Counted from the first letter of the stretch, positions 54,655 through 63,878 are shown. The stretch: DNA of 64,000 nucleotides from Parasphingopyxis sp. (GCF_028279465.1 NZ_JANQNS010000014.1:184353-248352), one strand, 5' to 3'. Translations and numbers: made by a program. The notes: a model not told the origin generated them from the sequence alone.

Positions 54655-55808
54655 TCCATATGGTCCTTGACGACGGAATAGCCGAGCATCGCGATAGCCA
54701 TCAACACAGCCGCCCCGAGAGCAAAAGCGAATATGTTGATGAACCGTTCCCAATAATTGGAAATCTCGGCAAGGCGCGGCGGCACGAACGCGACGAGATA
54801 GCGCCGTTCGTTGGCCCTTTGCGCGATGGCCTGGCGCTCCGCCTGGATCGCGGCATAATAGGCCTGTTGAGCGAATTCATAGTCGAGCAAGGCGGTCTGC
54901 GCGCGCACGTCTCGCGATGCCTCGGACACGCCGAAACCGCCCCGCGCGTCATCGAGCGCAACCTCGCGCTGCCGTTCCAGCGCCGCGATGCGCTCATCCA
55001 TCGCCCGGATTTGTGGAGAATCCGGTCGGAATTGGGCGATTGCGGCCGCGCGCTCGACACGCGCATTGGCGAGCTGCCCTTCGATCTGCCCGACCAGCCC
55101 GACTTGCTGCGCGGCCTCGCCTTCCAATGTCGTGGCGCGAGTGGCACGCGATTCGATCACGCGCTGCCGCGCTTCATTGTAAGCGTCGCGGCGAGATGCG
55201 ACCTCTTCGCCTGCCACACGGACGGCTTCGTCTTGCACCCGACCGTTCAACGCATTCACCACATTTTCCGTTTCGGTTAGCACGCCCTCGGCAAGGCGCA
55301 GCGAATCCTGTGGCGTGAACGCCCGCACATCGACGGTAATAATTCGAGAAGTCGCATCATAATTGGCGACGACCTGACCGCGCCAGAATTGGGTCTTGTC
55401 CTCGATCGCAGCCGAAGGCGAAACGCGGGCAAAGGGATCAAAGCTCCAATTGCCGAACGCGGCATCGAAACCGTAATCTGCCTCGAGCCGTCGGACCAGC
55501 GCACTCGACATAACAAATTCGGTGATGACGAGCCCGTCATTGGCCGTCGGCGTAACCGCAGGCAACCCGATGCCGCCAAGCAGATCGGGCGGTTGCTGAT
55601 CGAGACCCTGAACCGTGAACATCATCTCCGTGCGATATTCGGGACGGGCCATAAGGGCATAGTAGATGAACACCAGCAATGTCGGTATCGCGATGCCAGC
55701 TGCAACGATGCGAAAACGCACGCGGCGCCGGGCGTGACGATCGCCTGCCTCGTCCGGCGAGACTCGAAACCACGCTTTTGCGCGATCGAGCAGTTCGGCG
55801 CGATTCAT
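54651..55808 (-). CDS. kpsE: Capsule export inner-membrane protein KpsE
   Basis: 385-residue polysaccharide co-polymerase/adaptor of the Kps export system. Transmembrane helices are near 33-53 and 355-378, enclosing a periplasmic coiled-coil region about 165-330 (RRDAYNEARQRVIESRATRATTLEG, LDYEFAQQAYYAAIQAERQA) followed by the Pro-containing VAFVPPRLAEISNY before the last helix. ATG 55808 overlaps the kpsT stop by one base (TGATG); a TTG at 55811 is also in frame. It spans the periplasm to link KpsMT with KpsD. Confidence 0.9.
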   Translation of the reverse strand: MNRAELLDRAKAWFRVSPDEAGDRHARRRVRFRIVAAGIAIPTLLVFIYYALMARPEYRTEMMFTVQGLDQQPPDLLGGIGLPAVTPTANDGLVITEFVMSSALVRRLEADYGFDAAFGNWSFDPFARVSPSAAIEDKTQFWRGQVVANYDATSRIITVDVRAFTPQDSLRLAEGVLTETENVVNALNGRVQDEAVRVAGEEVASRRDAYNEARQRVIESRATRATTLEGEAAQQVGLVGQIEGQLANARVERAAAIAQFRPDSPQIRAMDERIAALERQREVALDDARGGFGVSEASRDVRAQTALLDYEFAQQAYYAAIQAERQAIAQRANERRYLVAFVPPRLAEISNYWERFINIFAFALGAAVLMAIAMLGYSVVKDHME

Positions 55809-56467
55809 CAAGCCGTTACCTCTTCATAATAATCGGTTGCTTCTTCGACGCTATCGAACAATTTTAACTGGCCCTTATGGACGACACCTCCACGATCGCA
55901 AAAATTACGGATCGCATTCGGCATGTGAGAGGTCATCAATATGTCGGATTCTTCCCTGCGGCGCTCGAACTCAGCCCGGCATTTTTCCTGAAATCTGTAA
56001 TCGCCTGCGGCCAGCGACTCGTCGATCACATAAACCTGAAATCTGATAGCCATGCTGAGACCGAATGCCAATCGAGACTTCATGCCTGAAGAATAGGTTC
56101 TAAGCGGTTCGTGAATCGCGTTACCGATTTCGGCAAAGTCTTCCACGAAATCAGATATTTCCTTAATATCAGCATCATAGATGCGACAGACGAAACGCAA
56201 ATTCTCCATACCCGTCAGCGAGCTGTTGAACGAGGAGACGAAACCCAGCCGCCAGCTGATCGACACGTCTTTGCGCACATCACCGAAGGTCGGCCGCTCG
56301 GCTCCACAGATAATGCGCAACAAGGTCGACTTGCCAGCGCCGTTAATGCCGAGAATGCCATAGCTGTGCCCGCGCTCGAACACCGCATTTACATCGTTCA
56401 ATACAGTCTTCTTACCCGCGCGCCTGGATCGATATACCTTAGTGATATTATGAAGTTCGATAGCCAT
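55808..56467 (-). CDS. kpsT: Capsule ABC transporter ATP-binding subunit KpsT
   Basis: 219-residue ABC ATPase. Walker A GINGAGKS (40-47), signature YSSGMKSR (125-132), Walker B VYVIDE (145-150) and a switch-histidine in TSHMPN near 181. The frame is open upstream through kpsM, but this protein starts at ATG 56467, 5 bp after kpsM stops. It drives export of lipid-linked capsule through KpsM. Confidence 0.92.
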   Translation of the reverse strand: MAIELHNITKVYRSRRAGKKTVLNDVNAVFERGHSYGILGINGAGKSTLLRIICGAERPTFGDVRKDVSISWRLGFVSSFNSSLTGMENLRFVCRIYDADIKEISDFVEDFAEIGNAIHEPLRTYSSGMKSRLAFGLSMAIRFQVYVIDESLAAGDYRFQEKCRAEFERRREESDILMTSHMPNAIRNFCDRGGVVHKGQLKLFDSVEEATDYYEEVTA

Positions 56468-56472
56468 GATGG

Positions 56473-57330
56473 TCAGCTTACAATCTCTTCGTCGCCGGTA
56501 AGCAGCAGCATACGATCTATAATCAGACCGATAATCAGGGCGATCGTGGCGAAGGTCATGGGAAACAGAATGGAATAGACAGAACTGTCGAACGTCGGGA
56601 TCATCGCTGAACGCAACCATTCGACCATATGCGCAACCGGGTTGTAGGCCATATATTGCCTGAAACCGCTCGGGAGCTGCTCCAGCGTAAAAAAGATCCC
56701 GGACAATATCCAGATCGGGCGGCTCATATACGACCATATATTCTGCCAGACGGGCAATATGCGCGCGAGGCTGGAGCTCAAAAAACAGCAACCGAGCGTG
56801 AAATAGAGCAAACCAAGCGTAGCGAGAAGCAATCGCGGCGGATCGCCAAAGAACCATGTCGGCGAAATGCCGAGGAGAATGTTGAGCCCGATCAAGAAAA
56901 GGACGAACACGATCACCGTCGTCGCCGCTTCGAGGAGCAACCGGCCGATTACGACGTCCGCCGGCATAACCTGCGGATAGGTCAACAAGCCAAGGCTGGC
57001 GCTGACGGCACTGGCAGCCTGCCCAACGGCACCACGCCAAAAGAATAGCGGAATGATACCGCTCACGAAGAATACGACAATTGGGCCGGGGATCGGAGAC
57101 GACCGGCCGAGCAGCGAGAAAATCGCGACAAAAATGGCGGTCGTGACCAGTGGATCGATGATCGCCCAGGTATAGCCGATTTTGGAACTGCCATAGCGCG
57201 TACGCGCCTCGCGTATCATGATTGCGTGGATTACGCGGCCCATGACCGCGAGCGATCGGCTCAACTCGGAGAACCATGCCGCGCTGAACGGAGCGCGGTC
57301 TACATCTCTGCTGGGAAGCGGATCGACCAT
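56473..57330 (-). CDS. kpsM: Capsule ABC transporter permease KpsM
   Basis: 285-residue ABC-2-type permease. MIREARTRYGSSKIGYTWAIIDPL near 38-62 is the family start; six hydrophobic segments follow, with VMPADVVIGRLLLE and YNPVAHMVEWLRSAMIP near 228-244. Transports the lipid-linked polysaccharide across the inner membrane. Follows ugd by 4 bp and precedes kpsT by 5 bp, so ugd-kpsM-kpsT-kpsE-kpsD is one operon. Confidence 0.92.
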   Translation of the reverse strand: MVDPLPSRDVDRAPFSAAWFSELSRSLAVMGRVIHAIMIREARTRYGSSKIGYTWAIIDPLVTTAIFVAIFSLLGRSSPIPGPIVVFFVSGIIPLFFWRGAVGQAASAVSASLGLLTYPQVMPADVVIGRLLLEAATTVIVFVLFLIGLNILLGISPTWFFGDPPRLLLATLGLLYFTLGCCFLSSSLARILPVWQNIWSYMSRPIWILSGIFFTLEQLPSGFRQYMAYNPVAHMVEWLRSAMIPTFDSSVYSILFPMTFATIALIIGLIIDRMLLLTGDEEIVS

Positions 57331-57334
57331 TCTC

Positions 57335-58651
57335 TTACGCGGTTATACTCGGCTGACCGACGCCAACATAGCGTAGGCCTGCTTGGGCCGCCTCCTCGCC
57401 GGAATAGATGTTACGCAGATCGACGAGAATGGGCTGGTTCAATATGTCCGCCATACGCGAAAGGTCGAGCGCCCGGAACTGGTCCCACTCGGTCACAATC
57501 ACGAGCGAGTCCGCGCCTTCGGCCGCGACATAGGGATCTTCGCAAAACTCAACATTTTCCAGCACCAGCTTGGCCTGTTCCACGCCTTCGGGATCATAAG
57601 CCCGGACCCGGGCCCCTTCGTCCTGCAGCGCCTGGACGATCGATATGGACGGCGAATCGCGCATATCGTCGGTGTTCGGCTTGAACGTAAGGCCCAATAG
57701 CGCGATTGTCTTCCCGCGCACATCTCCGTTCATCGCTTTTATGACCTTGCGTCCCATCGCACGTTTGCGCGCATCGTTGACCTTCACCACCGATTCGACG
57801 ATCCGCAACGGCACCTGCACGTCTTCGGCCGTCTTCAACAGCGCTAGCGTATCCTTGGGAAAGCAGGAACCGCCATAACCCGGTCCGGCATGCAGGAACT
57901 TCGGGCCGATGCGGTTATCGAGGCCTATGCCGCGCGATACGGACTGAACATCCGCGCCGACGACTTCGCAGAGATCCGCCATCTCGTTGATAAAAGTGAT
58001 CTTGGTCGCGAGAAAGGCGTTGGCCGCATATTTGATAACCTCGGCCGTGCGCCGTGTCGTGAAGAGCAGCGGGGCCTTGTTGAGATTGAGCGGCCGGTAG
58101 ATCGCCTCAAGCACATCGCGCGCATGGTCATCCTCGACGCCCACAACAATGCGGTCGGGATGTTTGAAATCATTGATAGCGGCGCCCTCGCGCAGAAATT
58201 CCGGGTTGGAGGCGACGGAAACCTGAGCTTCCGGCGCAGTTTCGCGGATCAGCCGCTCCACCTCGTCGCCCGTGCCAACGGGCACCGTCGATTTGGTGAC
58301 GACGACCGCCGGACCGGTCAGCGCTGTGGCGATTTCGCGCGCAGCCGCATGGACATAGGATAGGTCGGCATGCCCGTCGCCGCGCCGCGATGGCGTGCCA
58401 ACCGCGATGAAAATCGCATCGGCCCCGGCCACGGCCTCGGCCAGTTCGGTCGTGAAAGTCAGTCGCCCGCCGCGCACATTATGCTCGACCAGTGCCTCCA
58501 GACCCGGTTCGTAGATCGGCATCACGCCCTTGTGCAGCGCGGCTATCTTGTCCGCATCTTTGTCGACGCAGACGACCTGATGGCCGAAATCCGAAAAACA
58601 AGCCCCTGAGACGAGCCCCACATAGCCCGTGCCAATCATCGCAATACGCAT
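57335..58651 (-). CDS. ugd: UDP-glucose 6-dehydrogenase
   Basis: 438-residue UDP-glucose dehydrogenase. MRIAMIGTGYVGLVSGACFSD (1-21) binds NAD, FIAVGTPSRRGDG near 82, SNPEFLREG near 157 and catalytic C263 in GYGGSCFPKDT. Produces UDP-glucuronate for the polysaccharide. ATG 58651 is used; a TTG six bases upstream is also in frame. First gene of the ugd-kpsM-T-E-D operon, 81 bp downstream of a glycosyltransferase gene. Confidence 0.95.
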   Translation of the reverse strand: MRIAMIGTGYVGLVSGACFSDFGHQVVCVDKDADKIAALHKGVMPIYEPGLEALVEHNVRGGRLTFTTELAEAVAGADAIFIAVGTPSRRGDGHADLSYVHAAAREIATALTGPAVVVTKSTVPVGTGDEVERLIRETAPEAQVSVASNPEFLREGAAINDFKHPDRIVVGVEDDHARDVLEAIYRPLNLNKAPLLFTTRRTAEVIKYAANAFLATKITFINEMADLCEVVGADVQSVSRGIGLDNRIGPKFLHAGPGYGGSCFPKDTLALLKTAEDVQVPLRIVESVVKVNDARKRAMGRKVIKAMNGDVRGKTIALLGLTFKPNTDDMRDSPSISIVQALQDEGARVRAYDPEGVEQAKLVLENVEFCEDPYVAAEGADSLVIVTEWDQFRALDLSRMADILNQPILVDLRNIYSGEEAAQAGLRYVGVGQPSITA

Positions 58652-58732
58652 CGTCAATGTCCTAGAAAAACCCGGCCGCTGTTACAACAGGCGCCAAAAG
58701 AGCGCCACCCCGGCAAGCATAGAGGTCAACTG

Positions 58733-60436
58733 CTATACCTTGAAGATCGATTGATAAACGGCAGCGAGAGATATGCCATCCTTGGCCCGTATCGGGCGAC
58801 CGCTTTCCGGCTCGTCCAGACGCTTTCGCAGGATTTTATGCCATTCGCCTGTGTCCGGCAGGATCGAGACTGCATCGGCGTTCCAGATTGCTTGGGCATC
58901 CCAGCCAGCCCGGGTCGCGAGAAGCGGCCGACCCAAGCCAATCGCGATCTCCATGATCGATCCGGTTTCTGAACCGAGCACTTCCTCGCCAAAACGCGGC
59001 GCGAGTAGGAAATCACACGCCGCAAGCAGCGCCGGCCAGCGGGCCGGTGGCGGAAGTCCGACAAAATGCACGCGATCATCTATGCCGAGACGCCGGGCCT
59101 CGCGCGCAGGAGATGCGCTGCCGGAGCCTCGTCCGAATATGATCAGCTGAACCGCTTCGTCGTCCTGCGTGATCGCATTGAAGCTCTCAAGGCATACCTG
59201 TAGCCCCGGGTCCGCGTCGAGCGTCGCGATACAGCCGATCGTCCGCACGCCGGGTCGCGCGCCATATTCTGTCAGCGCCGCGGCGACCGCCTCGTCGCTG
59301 ACCTGCGGGACGGCTGTTTCGTCGCCATTGTTCACTAGGCTGTGCTCGACACCCAGAGTATCCAGATGACGCGCCATCGACCGGCTCCGCGTCAGGATCG
59401 CATCAGCGCCGCCGCCCAAACCCCGTAATCGGAGCGAATCCGCTTTCGCGCGTTCGCTATCCGGCAATTTGACCAGCGGCAAAGGCGGGTGCGCAAGATC
59501 GACGAGTATCTGGCATCCCGCTGCGCAGGCATCGGTTGCTAAGGCACACGCCATGGCGAGCGTATCGACGAAGATATGTGCGCAGGCGTAGCAGGAGAGA
59601 TCGCCCTTTTCCGTAGGGTCGATCACCGCGACCGACATGCCGGCCGCAGACGCAGCCGCTCGCGCCGCCGCAATCTGCGGCGAAGCCGCCCATCGCGGTG
59701 CGCACAGTATCGCGAGATCGGTTTCGCGCACCGCATCATCGGTGGCGGAACGCGGCGGCATCTCCCAAACGCCGCGATTCAGAAGCGCGGCGTCCTCTGC
59801 AATATAATCGCATGTTCGAAGCTGCGCATCGGAGAGCGTCAGATGATCGCGGATGGTCGCGCACAAACGCGCCGGCGCCGCTACGAGGCCCGTCTCGTAC
59901 AATCGGATCGCCAGTGGGAACAGGCGTGGGTCGCCCGGCGATAGAGCTGCCGCGTCGAGCGCAATTCGTCCGGCAGTATCCGGATCGTTATCGAGCACCC
60001 AATGCGCCAGTTCGGCAAGCGCGCGCGCCTTGGCCTCGGACGTACCATTCTGCGCGGCAATCCAGCTCTCGGCGGCTTCAGGACCATCGCCTGCGGCGCG
60101 CTCAAGCGCCGGATCGACGAGTTGCATCAATGCCGCCGGATTCTCGACGAAACTGTTGGGCACACGTTCCCGGCGTTTCGCCTTCTGCTTGATCCGCAAC
60201 TGCCGGATTTTGCCGGGCAGCGCGACAATGCCCTTGATGCTGCGCGCCTCGATAAAGGCCCGGCCCAGACCATAGGCCAGCGTACGGCGGGCATTGATAA
60301 CGCGATGTTCGAGGATGCGCTTCTCCGCGGTCAGCGCCAGAAGCTGGCGCTCCGCCGCTTCACGCGCCGCCCGCTCCTGCTCCAGCGCGTCCTTGGATGG
60401 CGGGTTTTCGCGCTTGCTGTTCTCGTCTTCACTAAT
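58733..60436 (-). CDS. Large GT4-like glycosyltransferase with probable ATT start
   Basis: About 567 residues. The C-terminal part (about 360-560) has GT-B features: RTIGCIATLDADPGL, IIFGRGSGS, LLAPRFGEE and GSIMEIAIGLGRPLLATRAG. Upstream of TTG 60199 the frame continues to a stop at 60440-60442 and encodes a coiled coil (LEQERAAREAAERQLLALTAEKR) and LGRAFIEARSIKGIVALPGKI, a segment known from other glycosyltransferases. No ATG, GTG or TTG occurs there; ATT at 60436 follows GAGGA with good spacing. If ATT is not used, TTG 60199 would give 488 residues and lose this segment. The acceptor is unknown. Confidence 0.75.
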   Translation of the reverse strand: MSEDENSKRENPPSKDALEQERAAREAAERQLLALTAEKRILEHRVINARRTLAYGLGRAFIEARSIKGIVALPGKIRQLRIKQKAKRRERVPNSFVENPAALMQLVDPALERAAGDGPEAAESWIAAQNGTSEAKARALAELAHWVLDNDPDTAGRIALDAAALSPGDPRLFPLAIRLYETGLVAAPARLCATIRDHLTLSDAQLRTCDYIAEDAALLNRGVWEMPPRSATDDAVRETDLAILCAPRWAASPQIAAARAAASAAGMSVAVIDPTEKGDLSCYACAHIFVDTLAMACALATDACAAGCQILVDLAHPPLPLVKLPDSERAKADSLRLRGLGGGADAILTRSRSMARHLDTLGVEHSLVNNGDETAVPQVSDEAVAAALTEYGARPGVRTIGCIATLDADPGLQVCLESFNAITQDDEAVQLIIFGRGSGSASPAREARRLGIDDRVHFVGLPPPARWPALLAACDFLLAPRFGEEVLGSETGSIMEIAIGLGRPLLATRAGWDAQAIWNADAVSILPDTGEWHKILRKRLDEPESGRPIRAKDGISLAAVYQSIFKV

Positions 60437-60469
60437 CGCTTATGTCCTCGATGTCCCCGGTGCGCGTGT

Positions 60470-61747
60470 CTATGCCGCCCTCGGCGCCTCTGGCAAGCGC
60501 GGCGCGTCCAGCCCCGCATGCCGGAACATCCATTCGGCGCGATAGGCATAGCGCTCTTGGCCGAACAGGCCGCCCTCGGCCGCGCGGCTCAGCGATCCGG
60601 ATTGCCAGCGCGCGACGAGCAGCACGGCCCTGTCGCGATAGACTGACTGCTTGCCGCCGATCATTTCGAGGCGCCCCAGCATTTCGGTATCCGCACCCGT
60701 CGCCACTTCCTCAAACGGCCCGGCGGCGATCAGCGTCTCGCGACGCAAACACATCGTGATCGGCACGGGCCGGACGATCGGGAATATGCGCGGTGCGACT
60801 GGTCGCCCGGCCTCGTCCATGCGAATATGGTTGGCGATGGCAACGGCGTGATCACATAGCCCTTCAAGCTGCCGAGCTATGCGCTCGGGCGGCGACCAGT
60901 CATCGGCATCGAGAAAAGTGATGTACGTGCCCGTCGCCGCATCGATGGCCGTATTGCGCGCGCCATAGACCCCCGCCCCGCGCCGGTTCGACAAGGCGAC
61001 GATCCGCTCATCCGATTCCGCGAGCCGCTGCGCGATCCCCGGGCCAGTATCGGTCGATCGATCATCGACGGCGAGGATTTCGACGTTGCGCCAGCTTTGC
61101 CGGGCTATGGATCGGATCGCCGTTTCGAGCGTCGCCTCCGCATCGCGATAGGGGATTATGACCGAGACTTTCGGCCCCTCCCCCACGGCCGCGGTATCAC
61201 CGCCAAGATCGTCAAGACCGAACGGACCGGTTCCATCGGAGAGCACCGCGCCGAGCCTGTCATGCGCGAACATCGCGTTCAGCGCCTTGCGCGCGGCGCC
61301 ATGATCGTTCAGCCCGACTGCTGCATTCGCCCGGATAGCAGCGGTCTCCCGCGTCTCGGCCGGGACCGCATGGATAAGCTGCAGCGCCTTTGCCGGGTCA
61401 TCGAGCGCTAGATGGCAGGAGGCGCGCGCCGCATAATCATTCGGTTCGAGCAGTTCGAGCGCGGCCCGGCAATCGTGCAGCGCGAGCAGCTTCGCCGCCA
61501 GTTTCCGTTGACCGCGATCGGCAGACGCAAGTGCGCGCCGCGTGGAAGCATCGGCGTGACCGAGCGCGGCCTTGGCCAGATTGCGGCCGAACCGGGCCTT
61601 CGCATCGGGCTCAGGACAATCCAGCGCTAGCGGGTACAGGCCGAGACGGGCGAGCACATAGGGGTCGTCGGGCTCCCCGGCCAGAGCCGCCCAGTGCATC
61701 GTCCGCTCCGCCGCCTTGCGCGCCGCCCATGTCCGGATCGGCGGCAT
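60470..61747 (-). CDS. GT2-family glycosyltransferase with N-terminal TPR-like region
   Basis: 425 residues from ATG 61747. The GT2 domain (from about 200) has KVSVIIPYRDAEATLETAIRSI, VDDRSTDTG and the DXD-type FLDADDW; the C-terminal half includes ETLIAAGPFEEVATGADTEMLGRLEMIGG. The N-terminal part is helical and Ala/Leu-rich (RALASADRGQRKLAAKLLAL, ALDDPAKALQLIH). Start uncertain: AGGAGAGGG at 61802-61810 is followed in frame by ATT 61801 and CTG 61798, giving LPRFLSDRLLTG before the ATG. Divergent from the 61902 gene. It probably builds the capsule repeat. Confidence 0.8.
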   Translation of the reverse strand: MPPIRTWAARKAAERTMHWAALAGEPDDPYVLARLGLYPLALDCPEPDAKARFGRNLAKAALGHADASTRRALASADRGQRKLAAKLLALHDCRAALELLEPNDYAARASCHLALDDPAKALQLIHAVPAETRETAAIRANAAVGLNDHGAARKALNAMFAHDRLGAVLSDGTGPFGLDDLGGDTAAVGEGPKVSVIIPYRDAEATLETAIRSIARQSWRNVEILAVDDRSTDTGPGIAQRLAESDERIVALSNRRGAGVYGARNTAIDAATGTYITFLDADDWSPPERIARQLEGLCDHAVAIANHIRMDEAGRPVAPRIFPIVRPVPITMCLRRETLIAAGPFEEVATGADTEMLGRLEMIGGKQSVYRDRAVLLVARWQSGSLSRAAEGGLFGQERYAYRAEWMFRHAGLDAPRLPEAPRAA

Positions 61748-61901
61748 CGGCAAGGCCCCAAGCCCGGTGAGCAGCCTGTCACTGAGAAATCGCGGCAGAA
61801 TCCCTCTCCTGTCGGAATTGCGGCGCGCGCCGCCGCATCCTATTGCTCTGCGCGTGACTGGCAGCTTACCCGCCCCCGTGCAACGCCCGGCCGCGCCGCC
61901 G

Positions 61902-63878
61902 ATGGAGGACATGCTCAGCGATGCGCTGGCCCGCGGCGCGCTCGAGCCCGTCGTTTCGCGCCTCACCGAAAGCGAAGCGCTGGCCGAAGCGGCCGCGCTG
62001 CTCGAAGAGGCCAATCGCGGCGATTATTCGCGCTGGCTGCTCTCGCGCGCCATCGACCTCACCGTCCAGCATCCGGATAGCGAGGCGCTGCAATGGCATG
62101 TCGGCAAGCTCATGGAGCTGACCGGCGATCGCGATAGCGCGCGGCTGTGCTGGCGCGGGATCGCCGAGAGATTTCCCAATTCGCCCAATATTTTACCCGA
62201 ATATTTTCGGATGACTCTGGAGGCATTCGACCCACCTGTCGCGATGGCGATTCTCGACAGCTATGAGCGCGACGGCGCCGCCCGCGCCGATCCCGAACGG
62301 GCAATATTGATCGCGCGATGCCGGGTGCTGAGCGGTGAACCCGAACGCGCGCTTGCCACGCTCGACGCGGTCGACGGCAATACAGATTATGCACCCCGGA
62401 TCGCGGTCGAGAAGGCAAAGATATTGCGTATGTCGGGCCAGTTCGACGAAGCGCTAAACCTGCTGAAAGACGGTGACACCGCCGCGCACGACCCAGCACT
62501 GGCGAAGGACATTAAGCGCGCGGCGACACTGTTTCGCGGACGGCATACGCATGGACCGCCGAGCCTTGCCGCGCTGGAGATGGTGCTGGAGAACGCCCTG
62601 GAACGCAGATCGGAGCGGCCACCCGCCCGGCCCGAGAGTATATTGGGCAGTATAGTGTTGATTGGCGGAACGCTGGGCGGCGGCGGTGCCGAGCGGCAAC
62701 TCGCAAATACCGCGCTCGGCCTCGCCGAACGGGCGAAAAAGAGCGATAGCTTGCACGGCCCGGTGAGCATTTTCTGCCGCAAGCTCGACCGCCGCCGCCG
62801 CAACGATTTTTACCTGTCGCGGCTGGAACAAGCGAATATTCGCGTCGCCGACTATCTCTCGGCGCAGCCCTGGGGCGGTGACCGGGAGGTCAGCGCCCCA
62901 GCGGATTCGGCCCGCCTGATCGCCGCGCTGCCGGACCGAATGCGCGAGGGCATCATCCGGCTGACCGACATTTTGCGCTATGAATCGCCCGAGGTCGTGC
63001 AGATCTGGCAGGACGGCATGATATTCGCGGCCGGGCTCGCCGCCGTGATGGCCGATGTGCCGCGCATCATACTCAATGTGCGGACCATGCCGCCCAATGC
63101 GCGGACGGACCGGCAGCGTCCCGAGCAGCGGACCCTCTATCGCGGATTGTTGCAGGCGGAGGGCGTGTCGCTGACCGCCAATTCGCGCATCGCCGCCCGG
63201 GCCTATGAGGACTGGCTGGATCTGCCGCAGAACAGCCTATTCACCGTCGCGAACGGCGTCGCGCCGCTTGCTACCGACGCGCCCAAAGCCGAGCAGGGCG
63301 TGTGGCGGCGCTTCGATCGCGCGACCGGCTCCGAGGGGTTCGTGCTGGGCGGCGTCATGCGCTTCGACGACAACAAACGGCCACTATTATGGCTGGAGAT
63401 ATGCGCGGCGCTGGCGGAGCGTCTGCCCGATGCGCGTTTCGTGATCGCCGGGCACGGGCCGATACGGCCGGCCGCCGAGCAATTCGCCCGTGCAGCCGGT
63501 ATTGCGGATCGCACGCTATTCGTCGGGCGCACATCGCATGTCGGCTATTGGCTCAATACCATGGATGCGCTGACCCTGACATCGCGCCATGAAGGCGTGC
63601 CCAATGCCCTGATCGAAGCGCAACTCGCAGGATTGCCGGTGGTCACGACGCCGGCCGGCGGGGCGGCCGAAGCGGTCGCGCCGCATCCGGCCAATCGCGT
63701 TCTCGCCGATGCGGCATCGCCCGATGTAGCGGAAGCGGCGGATCATCTCGCGAAACTCGCCGCGCAAAGCGATGAAGACCGCAAAGATGCCGGTAAAGCT
63801 CTCAAGGCATGGGCAGCGGATCGTTTCTCGATGACGGCCATGGTCGACCGGACGATCGATATTTTCGCGATGCGCTGA
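61902..63878 (+). CDS. Large GT4-family glycosyltransferase with N-terminal TPR-like region
   Basis: 658 residues from ATG 61902; GTG at 61854 is also in frame and either could be used. The N-terminal ~235 residues are helical repeats (LSRAIDLTVQHPDSEALQWHV, AERFPNSPNILPEYFRMTLEAF) of TPR type. The GT-B part starts VLIGGTLGGGGAERQL near 252, with FVLGGVMRFDDNKRPLLWLEI near 485 and the donor site SRHEGVPNALIEAQLAGLPVVTTPAGG near 565-592. It is the third big TPR-linked glycosyltransferase of the island. Confidence 0.85.
   Translation: MEDMLSDALARGALEPVVSRLTESEALAEAAALLEEANRGDYSRWLLSRAIDLTVQHPDSEALQWHVGKLMELTGDRDSARLCWRGIAERFPNSPNILPEYFRMTLEAFDPPVAMAILDSYERDGAARADPERAILIARCRVLSGEPERALATLDAVDGNTDYAPRIAVEKAKILRMSGQFDEALNLLKDGDTAAHDPALAKDIKRAATLFRGRHTHGPPSLAALEMVLENALERRSERPPARPESILGSIVLIGGTLGGGGAERQLANTALGLAERAKKSDSLHGPVSIFCRKLDRRRRNDFYLSRLEQANIRVADYLSAQPWGGDREVSAPADSARLIAALPDRMREGIIRLTDILRYESPEVVQIWQDGMIFAAGLAAVMADVPRIILNVRTMPPNARTDRQRPEQRTLYRGLLQAEGVSLTANSRIAARAYEDWLDLPQNSLFTVANGVAPLATDAPKAEQGVWRRFDRATGSEGFVLGGVMRFDDNKRPLLWLEICAALAERLPDARFVIAGHGPIRPAAEQFARAAGIADRTLFVGRTSHVGYWLNTMDALTLTSRHEGVPNALIEAQLAGLPVVTTPAGGAAEAVAPHPANRVLADAASPDVAEAADHLAKLAAQSDEDRKDAGKALKAWAADRFSMTAMVDRTIDIFAMR

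Noticed and set aside
55808..57277. Possible KpsT fusion protein of 489 residues continuing through kpsM
   Set aside because: KpsT begins at ATG 56467 with a standard N-terminus. The upstream part is the out-of-frame shadow of the complete KpsM gene.
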